From Hysterangium stoloniferum (taxonomy: Eukaryota; Basidiomycota; Agaricomycetes; Hysterangiales; Hysterangiaceae): 64,000 bases of DNA. Under the pieces are notes generated by a model. That model made no database searches. It saw nothing but the letters and a program-made list of their open reading frames with translations, and had not been told where the DNA came from. Both the position numbers and the translations under genes were made by a program. The stretch is from NCBI GenBank assembly GCA_015178975.1, contig WHVD01000010.1, positions 1,240,001-1,304,000 on the forward strand, given 5' to 3'. Below, piece after piece: positions 21,040 through 30,755 of this stretch (positions are counted from its first letter, which is position 1; each line of letters begins with the position of its first letter).

Positions 21040-22992
21040 TTACTCTTTTTTTGAGTTGGGAGCTGGTTTGTCCTTCGACAGGGCTTTCATGGAGGCCTTG
21101 GCTGTTCGACCCTTTGAAGAGTTTGCTTTTGCCACTGGACATTCCGGGACTCGATGACTGGGTTTCCCCACACAAGAGACAGAGGTTATTGTCCATACGA
21201 CGTTGTCTTTCCTGTGGGGTCAATTTGCCATCGGGTCCGAGTTTGCCAGAGAGGTTGGGTTTTCCAGCTTGCTTGCCGGACTGTTGACCCTTGTTGTTGT
21301 TGTTGTTGTTGTTGTTAGAAGACTTTTTATCATTCTTCTTGTTGGATTGCGTGGAGTTTTGGTTGCTGGTTGACGAATTGTTGTTGTTGTTTTTATTGGC
21401 CGTGGACTTGTTTACTTTGTCCATGGAGGTCTCGTGGGCAACTTCTGCACGACATTCCCAATAATGTGTGTCCACATTTTGAGCTTTTAGGCACATATGG
21501 GACAGGATTTTTGGCTTGCCATCTTCTCCTTTTGAGACTTTGTCTTTAAGGTGGGACGGCAGACCGGCATAGAATTGGTGGCGGAGAGCGGGATCACCCC
21601 ACTGACAATGAGCTGCAAGATTATTGAATTGAACAATATAGTCCATGATGTGTGTCCTTCATATGAAGATTTGTGAGACTGTTCTCAGCTTCTCCTGTCG
21701 GGTCATATGGGCCAAAGTTGGTTTCAACCTCCTCAACAAAAGTATCCCAATCTTCGAGCCAAAGCGGCTCTTCCTCGGAAATTCCGCTAAAAGCCAGTTT
21801 GAACCATTTCAATGCAGATCCCAACAAGTATGAAAGTGCGTAGTTGACTTTTCGGGAGTCCATGGAGAATGCAGTGGATCGATCATGGAAATTGAAGCGA
21901 CATTGCATGAGGAAAGTAGAGAGTTTGTTTGAGTTGGAACCCATGAAGGGTTCTGGAGCATTGACTTTTGACTGTGGAGGTTCTTGGTCCTTTTTCTTTC
22001 GTTCTTCGAGCAGGTGCGTCATAAATTTATCTATAGTACCTGCTAAAAATTCAGAAGTAGGGTCCCCCAAGTGCGGTCGTTCGATAGATGGAGGATTTTC
22101 GACACCTTTGCCCTTGTCGGGGGCCATGGACTCGTCCTCGTGCTCGGATTCGTCCTGGTTTTCTGGGACTTCTTCGATACAGGCTTCTTCCATGGCTTCC
22201 GACTGGTTTGCAAGTGTCTGGCTGGTATACAAAGTTAATGGGGAATAAAGAGTCAATGGTCCAGGTAATGATGCCTGTGAAGGATAGGTCACATAGGAGG
22301 CATGACTAAAGACTCTAAGCCTTACCCCTTAGCCACTTTATAATTCCTTTATTTCCTTTATGTTTTAAATTTTTATTTTATTTTCTATCACTCATAAATA
22401 CAGGTCATACCCCCTTTTTATTAGTTCGAGAGTCCATGTATGCTTGTGGGTGCTCTAGCCCACAAGAAGTATGCCCATGTCACAGTAGTAGTCACACACA
22501 AGAAACTTAGACACTTTTCAACCCCAACAACCATCACCTGCACATGCAAGTACTGGTTCAGGGTCTTGTCTAAAACACACCTTCACTCTATCTCTCTTCC
22601 CAGATCAGCAGTAACTACACTTCGCACTGAAACAGTCAAAGTTAGTTACTACTATTCGACTTGACTTCAAGTTCTTGCTTTGCACAGTAAGAATATCCAT
22701 CGTAGCTCACTTTCTTAGGATATTCTTTCTCTCTTGCAATATATACTTTCTCTTATCTACTTGGCCATCAGCCCAGCTAGCTACACAGTCGGATCGCACT
22801 GTAAGGTCGATCTGCCCTTGTAATTATCTACCGATCGCACTTAAAGGTCGATCGTAATCTACATCTTGACTACCTAAAACTACTAGTCGATTGTATTTCG
22901 TACTATTGTTAGTCGATAGCAATCGGACATTGAGTGGTAAACTACTCGACCCTTTACAATGCCTGTGCATTCACTTTTCTTCTTGGTGGCAT
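21040..22992 (-). pseudogene. gag of Gyp-2, interrupted by an LTR and frameshifted
   Basis: Start ATG at 22992-22990 (Met-Pro-Pro-Arg-Arg-Lys). The N-terminus is split by a solo LTR-F (22276-22958); reading continues at 22275. The capsid-like region is at about 21600-22000. A one-base loss near 21640 and an extra G in the zinc knuckle region near 21175 shift the frame. Read in the proper frame the knuckle is Cys-x2-Cys-x4-His-x4-Cys, as in Gyp-1. An Asn run of variable length lies near 21295-21320 (ttg repeat on the plus strand). Confidence 0.9.
22276..22958 (+). repeat. Solo LTR-F (683 bp) in the gag start of Gyp-2, duplication ATGCC
   Basis: Ends TGTGAAGG and CCTTTACA, with ATGCC at 22271-22275 and 22959-22963. 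Excision restores the gag frame Ala-Gln-Ala-Ser-Leu-Pro. It postdates Gyp-2. Confidence 0.93.
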
Positions 22993-23681
22993 ATTGAAAA
23001 CAATCTGCGAGTCTTAGTCAGAAAATACTGTTAGGGTACGTACATGGCAGGTCTCCAGAGAAACACACAGAATATCCGGTAGGACTTAGCTTCAGCTTAT
23101 AGGCTGCGCCCTCATGAGATCGTGTTGTCCAATTTCAGACAGGCAGACAGGAATCCTGAGGAGTCCGGGTGGGGGTCATGGGTCGAGGGGTCATGGGTCG
23201 AGGGGTCATGGGTCAGAGGTCGGGGGTCATGAGTCGAGATAGGTAAGAGAGATAGATACACCGGAGCCCATGGGCTCTAACTAGTGTGAGCGGTGTGATT
23301 CAAGTAGGAGTTTAGAGCGGAAAATGTATTAGATTACTGGGGGAAATCTAAGCCGATTTTCTGACTGGATTGTATGTTGTAATGTATTAGCCTTATTTTA
23401 ATATTATTTTCTGGAAAAAGGAGTCCAATGCTCTATCAAAGTGTGCAAATACTCAATTCACTACAAGGTAAAATAATTTAAGTATTTGATATTAATCAGT
23501 GGCAGCCTAAATAGACTTAGAACCCCTGAAGTCAAGAGTTTACTTGAATATATGCACCCTACTTCACAAAGAAGGTTTTTGAGAGCTGCTTATGTAAGCT
23601 TGTTCTTTTTCTGTGAAAACAACCACTAAAATATGAATAACAATTTACTGATTCCAAAACTAGATTCAACTTTGATTCTAG

Positions 23682-23839
23682 CTAGTTTATATATATTTTA
23701 TACTATTTATCAAACAGTAAAAATATTAATAAACAGGTCAAAAGATCAATTATAGAATAGCTAGTTTATATATATTTTATACTATTTATCAAACAGTAAA
23801 AATATTAATAAACAGGTCAAAAGATCAATTATAGAATAA
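23682..23839. repeat. Two tandem 79-bp units in LTR-C
   Basis: The block starting ctagtttatatatattttat at 23682 repeats at 23761 almost without change. The other LTR-C copies (about 48338 and, reversed, about 29620) have a single unit, so this is a local duplication. Confidence 0.92.
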
Positions 23840-24029
23840 AACAATATTTGACAATATATGCTTTATTTAAATTAATCTACTGGATCTACTGTGATACTAA
23901 CTTATCAGGATCTTAATGTAGTCTTAATGATTCTGCAAGAATATTCTCAGTATTTAACTATAAGCCAAACCAGGAGAAATTAGAATTATATTCTAATTTC
24001 AAACAATAAAACAAACAATTTATTTATTA

Positions 24030-24275
24030 CTTGGTTGATAGCCAACAACTCTAACCGAGGTGGCAACTGATTCCAACAACTTAAATAGAAGTCAGAAAAG
24101 TAATAAAGCCAGCTACTCAATTAAGAGGTGGCAAGGGGGAACAAATAAGTCAACAACTCAGATTGAGGTGACAAGGTGAACTACTTGGGCCAACAACTCT
24201 GATAGAGGTGGCAAGGGTTTCCAACAGCTCTGATAGAGGTGGAATTAGATGTCCAACTGCCCAGATTGGAGTGGA
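24030..24275 (+). repeat. Irregular array of a CAACNNCTC...GAGGTG motif in LTR-C
   Basis: Variants of caacaactctgatagaggtggcaagg recur about six times at 40-50 bp spacing. The same array occurs at about 48650-48925 in another LTR-C. Confidence 0.75.
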
Positions 24276-24576
24276 GTAGACTGCTTGCTGCAGTGACACA
24301 CAGATGTGGTATAAATGGGTTGATAAAATGAGTTATATTTCATGGCTGGAGCAGAGCTCCTTATATACACTGAGATCTGAGACATTTAGAGACATATTGA
24401 ACTTTATTTCTATCCTATTTTAGCTATTTTACTTGGAATGTTTTAGACATTTCCACCATTCTCTATTGTAGCATATATGATGACATAATATATGACATAA
24501 TATTCCTGCGCTAGTGCGCGAGAGACACCCATGGTGCCTTGTGACTGTTGCACGCTTTTTGTGACTGTTGCGCGCC

Positions 24577-24947
24577 CTTGTGATGGCGGTCACTTGTTGT
24601 GACGGTGGTCACTTGTTGTGACGGTGGTCACTTGTTGTGACGGTGGTCACTTGTTGTGACGGTGGTCACTTGTTGTGACGGTGGTCACTTGTTGTGACAG
24701 TGGTCACTTGTTGTGACGGTGGTCACTTGTTGTGACGGTGGTCACTTGTTGTGACGGCAGTCGCTTGTTGTGACGGCGGTCGCTTGTTGTGACGGCGGTC
24801 ACTTGTTGTGACGGTGGTCACTTGTTGTGACGGCGGTCGCTTGTTGTGACGGCAGTCGCTTGTTGTGACGGCGGTCGCTTGTTGTGATGGTGGTCGCTTG
24901 TTGTGATGGCGGTCACTTGTAGTGATGACCGGTCACTTGTTGTGACG
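24577..24947 (+). repeat. 19-bp minisatellite, about 19 copies
   Basis: The unit ttgtgacggtggtcacttg is tandemly repeated with C/T and A/G variation. Each unit holds a GTGAC...GTCAC dyad. Other LTR-C copies have much shorter versions (about 51410-51530, 53325-53395), so the array expanded here. Confidence 0.95.
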
Positions 24948-25700
24948 AATATTCCCGCGCATTGTGTAATAAGTGCCAGGTGGCTGGTTTGTAGATATAT
25001 TAGTTAAAAAAGAATAGAAGGTAGAAATTTCGTAGCTCCCTCAATTTATAAAATAAAAATACAAAATAATTTGCATAATTTTGAGATAAATCAAAGGAAT
25101 ACTGTACAATTTTACCATAGTGATATAAGTACATCTTTAGAGCCTTTGTTAAGAATCTCGTTTGGGGAAATTGCGAAAAATAGAGAAAACCTTTAAAAAT
25201 ACATAACATATGTACAACATCTGCCAGTTTAAATAGACTGTGGAGTGAATGACATACCAAATCCAGTAATGATGAAACGAAATGAGCAAAACATAAAACA
25301 GGAATAGTAAACACCAAGTTTGGTATTAGGAATGGGATGGAATGGAGTGGAGTCCGAATAGTGACAAATCATAAACCATAATGGGAAATGGAGTGGGAGT
25401 GGAGTCCGAATCGTGACAGGTCATTTGACTAAAACGGGAACAGGGCTCTGTTAGAGAGGTGACAGGTTTTACGAGTGGGGTCTGGTGACTGATGCGTGGG
25501 ACGAGGTCGGACATAGACAGGGATGGAGTCTGGTGGGTTTTCCAGTGACTGAAACACAATGTAACAAAGACAAATGTAGACAAGTCTGACGTACAGAGTC
25601 TGGCAGGAATTCTGGTAAACTGATAATGGGTGCGTATAGGGCACGGGTGTGTATAAGTTAGTGCCCGGAGTCTGGCGGTATTTCCGGTCGTAACAAGGAG

Positions 25701-26057
25701 TACTCCACCAGAGGGACTATTGACTCCACTTGGGAAGATTTCCTAAAGGAGTTAAAACAAACATTTGGAGATCTTAATCCTGCCAGCACAGCCAGACACA
25801 AGATGAACCAACTCAAACAAGGTTCACAGAGTGCTGAGGAATATATTGCCAAGTTTAGGCAATTAAAGGAGGATACTCTGTACAATGATGCTGCTCTCAT
25901 TGAAAAGTTTGAGCAGGGCCTCAATTCTGCCTTGGTAGACAGGATATATGCTCTCCCAGAAATGCCTACTACATTGAAAGGGTGGTTTGACTGGGCCACA
26001 AAGTTGGATAGGCAATGGAGACAAAGAGAAGCTAGCAAGAAAATTCTGGCCTGCTCT
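25701..26057 (+). pseudogene. gag of the invaded gypsy element, 3' half
   Basis: Continues the frame broken at 14757: Tyr-Ser-Thr-Arg-Gly-Thr-Ile, then the Trp-Glu-Asp-Phe and Leu-Lys-Gln-Gly-Ser-Gln-Ser-Ala-Glu-Glu-Tyr segments typical of gypsy capsid (Retrotrans_gag) domains. It ends abruptly where LTR-D starts. Nothing further of this element is recognised to the right, so the rest was lost by recombination or lies elsewhere. Confidence 0.88.
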
Positions 26058-26554
26058 TATAATGTATTTAGGGGTTTCTCTTAGATAGCTCAATATATGC
26101 TATAGTGTCACAGAGCTTCAACAATAAAATAAGCAAAGGTCCAGTAATTTAAATACTGATAGATTAATTAGTTGTGCTATTAAGCTTAAACAACTAAAAT
26201 CAATGCCTATTTTGATTATTGAAAGGTTCAATAGAACTGTGTATGACTCTTTTGGCAAATAAAAGAACTATTCCTTGAGAATAGGGGCTGGAAGCTGAAT
26301 ATATGCACAGTAACTTGGCAGAGACTTGATATAAAAGCTTTGGTTTCTTATATGCTTATGTGTAACTATTAATAGATATTTAACAAGTAGTTAAATATTT
26401 TATTAATAAAGAAAATAATTTGTATTGGATTAATTGAGTGCTTGTACTTGATTAATTCACTAACTTAGGTATGGGCCTTGAATAATCTAAGTGTTGGCAG
26501 AGTTTCAGTAAGAATACTTATTAGGTTTATTATGTATTCAATAAGCCTAAAGGG

Positions 26555-27767
26555 TGTTAAGAACTGAAAACTGATGAATGTTGGTAGGCTGACAGGGACC
26601 GATCGGAAGGACTTGGCTTCAGCTTATGTGCTGCACCCTCGCAAGTAAATGTTGGGTGTCCTTAAATTTTGGGTAGGTGAAGACTAGTCCTAACTAGTAG
26701 TGAGTTGCCAATCGGGACCGAAGGATAAGTCGAGTGTCGGGCCAAGGAGTCGGGGACCAAAGAGAGGCGAGTGCATGCAAAGGTGGAGAGCAGGATACTT
26801 AGAGTAAGACTTCTAGAGATGTATGAGGGTGTTCTGAGTCGATATTCTGATTGCCTAGCATCTACAACTACAGCGGATTCATATACAAATTATTGGCATC
26901 TAGAAAATACTAACTAAGGGAAGAGTGGAAACATTACTAACAAATAAACTTGACTAGAAACTGGAAGGTTACAATAAGTTTGGAGGCCGTGATTTAACCA
27001 AGAGTGGAATTACGAGAAAAGGAAATCATGGTTTACAAGTATATATGGGCATATGTGAAACATAGTATAGAATGGATCATCATAATAAAAAGGGATGTAT
27101 CAGAGTATAACCAGATAGTACGAGTATAATTTGATGGGGGTGTAAATGGGGTTTGATCGCCATGAAAGCATATGTCAGCATCGGGTAACTGACGGTTTCT
27201 GATGTGATGACTTGATCGATAACTTGAAAGAAACATCGATAGGTGGCAATAACCTTGGTGTGAGGAGTATGCTTTTACCACAGTTTCATTGTGGTAAAAC
27301 ACTCCTTTTATTTCATTTATATTTTACATATTCTATTCATATTTTACTATCTTTCATATTCTTCGAATATCGCATATTTCATTAGTTCGAAGCATTGTGT
27401 ATACTTGTGGGTGCACTCAGCACCAATTGAAACTCAGACACGCTTTAACCCAAGAACCACCACTCGTAAGACACAAACTAGGTCTACTACGAGCGGTGAT
27501 CAGGGTAACGTGTCAGCTACCACATAGGTAGCATTATCTGAACTACTGAATACTTCTGGCCTCGAACTATAACAGTCGAGGCCTCTACTCGAACCATCGC
27601 ACTTGTTGACTCATTCGTCATCTCGTGCTCTTTCTCTCACTTCCTCTTATATTGCACCGAATAGGTCAATATCCTTCCTTTATACTCATTTCTTCGTATA
27701 TAGAACGGTCAGAACTTCCGCCACTCTTCACACTTGGGGACCATCAGGTTGCAACACAGTCGTAACA
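26555..27767 (+). repeat. Solo LTR-A with target duplication AAGGG
   Basis: Ends TGTTAAGAACTG and AGTCGTAACA, with AAGGG at 26550-26554 and 27768-27772. The empty site is visible at about 49450 in the other LTR-D. It holds a nested LTR-F at 27259-27732. Confidence 0.95.
27259..27732 (+). repeat. Solo LTR-F (474 bp) with target duplication CTTGG
   Basis: Ends TGTGAGGAGTATG and CTCTTCACA, with CTTGG at 27254-27258 and 27733-27737. Innermost level of a three-layer nest (LTR-D > LTR-A > LTR-F). Confidence 0.93.
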
Positions 27768-28550
27768 AAGGGTAGCTATGAGGTTGGGGAACTTAGATGA
27801 TTAGCTAAGTTCAAGAGTGCTAACAAAGAGTTCTAGATTCTGCAAGTGTAGGTGCTTGCAGTTAGTATATCAAACTAAGGCTATTATTGTCCTTAGGATC
27901 ATGAGATAAGCTTCTGAGCTGTGCTGTAAAATATGTGTATGATAAGATGATTTATTGTGGATTTCTGGCCCTCCTTATATACATTTTGATAACTAATTAT
28001 TTAACTATTTTATTATTTTATTATATCATCACTGAGTCAGTAATGATATCATGTCTAACTATTTATTACCCCTTTTTGATCCTATGACTCTCCAGTCTGA
28101 GACAAGGGCTTCAATCTAAGCCTGAACTTGAAAGTTTAGAGGCCAAGATCTGGGATGGAAGCAAAAGCCAATGACTCATGCTCTCACATGTTGTAATTGT
28201 CACCTGCTGACAAATCATTCCCTCAATCCCAGATTTGAAGTGCCAGGCACAAATGATAACATAATGTGTTCCCACACTTCAAGAGCTCATTGCACAAGGG
28301 TAAAGCAAAGTGCCAGGAAACAATAACTAAGTAAATAAGATAAACAATTAGTTAAAATTATAATAAGTAAATAAAGATATAATAGCATTATATGAGCTCA
28401 TATATGCTATTATTATGTGAAGTTAAAAGGAATTAGGCCTTATATTTCACAATAAAAATATAATAAAAATACAATAAATTCAAAAAAATACTAATTAATT
28501 TCAAAGAAAATTAAGAGAATTTTATGAGATAATACTGATACCTCACAGTT

Positions 28551-28715
28551 GCTTACTCTTTTTTGGATCAGAAGCTGGTTTCTCCTTCAATGGGGATTCT
28601 GTGGAGGAATTATTGGCTGCATGACCTTTGGCAGAGTTAGCTTTTGCTATTGGGCATTCTGGGACACAATGACTGGGTTTTCCACACAAAAGGCAGAGAT
28701 TGTTGTCCATATGAT
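28551..28715 (-). pseudogene. gag zinc-knuckle fragment of a chromovirus
   Basis: Matches Gyp-2 gag around 21036-21200, including the Cys-x2-Cys-x4-His-x4-Cys knuckle. CpG-depleted. Cut on both sides by LTRs of families D and C. Confidence 0.85.
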
Positions 28716-29962
28716 GCATTTTTTCAATTTATTTCATATTTCTAGAGTCAAATCTAAGCTAGAGATGAATTTAATTCTTTTTTGTTTTAATATAATAAAA
28801 TTCATCAGCCACAAGAGATCATGTGATATTCACATGACATTTCAAACTCCGACAAGGACAAAACATGATGTGATATAATCACACATAGTCAAGGCAATAT
28901 ATATATTTATATATTTATATATTATATTTATAATTCTATAAAATAAATATAATAACTATATAATAGTATCAATCCGGGAGACAGATGGCTACTTAGTATG
29001 TGACATGATATGCAAAATGTACACCCAGTGTGACACATGGGAAAATACTGTCACATATATGCTATTTCGGAATATGGCATAAACTCCTGGAATATTCCAG
29101 TAGTTTCAAGGTATAACAGTTACAAATAGGTACAAACAGTAGATAGAATATTCTATAGGGTTCTAGAAAATTCTAAATGACATCATTCAATCTTCTAGAA
29201 TCTTCTAAAATGTCTCAGACTAAATGTATATAAGGAGCTCAGCTCCAGCCTTGAATAGAACATCTTATCAACTCATCTTAACCCATAACTTCACCACATC
29301 TGTATGTCACTGCAGCAAGCAGTTTATTGCCACCTCTAGTTGAGCTTCTGGCACCAATCAGGATCCCTTGTCACCTATAGTTGAGTTTCTAACAAGAGTT
29401 CTGTTCCCCTTTGCCACCTCTTATTGAGTTGTTGGCTATCAATTAAATTTTAAATATAAATAAATACTGAGAATATCCTTGCAAGATCCTTAAGACTACA
29501 TTAAGATCCTGATAAGTTAGTATCACAGTAGACCCTGTAGGTTAGTGTAAATAAAGCATATATTAGCCAAATAGTGTTTTATTTCATATTTAATCTTTTG
29601 ACCTGTTTATAAATATTTTTACTATTTGATAAATAGTATAAAATATATATAAACTAGCTAGAATCGAAGTCAAATCTAGTTTGGGAATCAGTGAACTGTT
29701 ATTCATATTTTAGTAATTGTTTTCACAGAAAAAGAACAGCTTGCAAAAGCAGCTCTCAAAACCTTCTTTGCAAAGTAGGGTGCATACATATATTCAAGTA
29801 AACTCTTGACTTCAGGGGTTCTAAGTCTATTCAGGCTGCCACTGATTAATATCAAATACTTAAATTATTTTATCTTGCAGTGAATTGAGTGTTTGCAAAT
29901 TTTGATAGAGCATTGGACTCCTTTTTCAGAAGATAGTATTAAAATAAGGCTAATACATCACA
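28716..29962 (-). repeat. LTR-C in reverse orientation, left end truncated, no target duplication
   Basis: Right end is GGCTAATACATCACA, the complement of the LTR-C start. It includes an AT-rich stretch at 28897-28970. The flanks are a minus-strand gag fragment and a plus-strand integrase fragment, so the present borders are recombination joints. Confidence 0.8.
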
Positions 29963-30398
29963 CAACCCCAGAGGTCTCAAGACTCTCAAGGTTTCATCCA
30001 TCTCAATGGATGTATTTACATTCCAGATTCTGACATTCTCCAACTCTGCATACTTTAGTACAAACACAAACATCCAATCTCTGGACATTATGGCATCAAC
30101 AATACTCTTGGATTAATGCAAAGAGAATAGACTTGGCCCAACCTCTGAGATTTCATCACCCAGTTCTGTAAGTCATGCACCACCTGCTTACACTCCAAAT
30201 CCCAGAGACATAAGTTGTATGGCCTTCTCAAGCAACTTCTGATACCATTATAACCCTGGATTTCAATTTCCATGGATTTCATCCAACAACTTCCATCTTC
30301 TGAAGGCTATACATACATCCATTCTCATTGTTGTAGACTGATTCTCAAAACAAGGAATTTCCATACCCACTCATGATACAATCACATCCTGAATATGT
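29963..30398 (+). pseudogene. Integrase N-terminal fragment of a chromovirus pol
   Basis: Corresponds to 8210-8620 of Gyp-4. It reads Asp-Ser-Gln-Gly-Phe-Ile-His, then the His/Cys zinc-binding region (about 30060-30215) and the start of the core (Ser-Met-Asp-Phe-Ile-Gln). Several in-frame stops; CpG-depleted. Confidence 0.85.
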
Positions 30399-30755
30399 GG
30401 AATGGTGATGGGATGGAAAGCTAAGGTACTAAGATAAACAAGTATTAGGGGCACCACAGGCAGTGCTACTGTGAGTGGGGGTCTGATAGTAGGATGCTGG
30501 AGGGTTACAAGAATAAAACAGCTTGTGGGTCCAAAATGACAGGGGTCCTAACACTGCACCTCTTTTTCTGAGCTTTTGTGACAGTCTTTGATCAAAACAA
30601 AGAACTTGAACCAAAGGATATTGGTAAGCAGACTCTTTTACCTAAATATACAACATAAATTCTGACTTTCACACCAAATTTATTTAGATAATGAGGACCT
30701 GGAACTCTACAGAAGATGTGGAAGCTATCCATCTATGGTGGTATGGTGACATGAG
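30399..30755. other. Unassigned stretch between gypsy fragment and copia relic
   Basis: No gene, LTR end or repeat could be recognised. A 61-codon minus-strand frame at 30429-30614 shows no known motif and is probably chance. Confidence 0.4.

Larger units (their letters stand above)
23378..25208 (+). repeat. Solo LTR-C (1831 bp) with target duplication TATGT
   Basis: Ends TGTAATGTATT and ATACATAACA, with TATGT at 23373-23377 and 25209-25213. Same family as 48033-51981, 28716-29962 and 53175-54565. No open frames of note, so a solo LTR or non-coding element. Confidence 0.94.
14758..25695 (-). mobile_element. Gyp-2: complete chromodomain Ty3/gypsy element with antisense accessory gene
   Basis: Bounded by family-B LTRs (14758-15951 and 23029-25695) and perfect AGGAG duplications (14753-14757 and 25696-25700). 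Minus-strand order: 5' LTR (right), gag, pol with chromodomain, then the plus-strand accessory gene, polypurine tract and 3' LTR (left). About 10.9 kb as it stands. Later insertions add an LTR-F in gag, an LTR-C in the 5' LTR and a foldback element in the 3' LTR; without them it is about 8 kb. Removing it restores the frame of the invaded gag. Confidence 0.96.
23029..25695 (-). repeat. LTR-B, 5' LTR of Gyp-2 (about 831 bp without nested LTR-C)
   Basis: Plus-strand TGTTAGGGTACG to GGTCGTAACA. Interrupted at 23378-25208 by LTR-C. Compared with 14758-15951 it has diverged by scattered substitutions and carries a short extra repeat of the gggtcgaggggtcatgg type near 23170-23220. Confidence 0.95.
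26058..28547 (+). repeat. LTR-D, recombinant copy without target duplication
   Basis: Starts TATAATGTATT (from TGTAATGTATT) and ends GATACCTCACA. About 1270 bp once the nested LTR-A is removed. The flanking pentamers (GCTCT and GTTGC) differ, and the flanks come from two different elements. Same family as 48949-51004. Confidence 0.85.

Noticed and set aside
24577-24947. CRISPR-like regular repeats
   Set aside because: The 19-bp units are directly adjacent with no unique spacers, and the DNA is eukaryotic; it is a minisatellite in an LTR.
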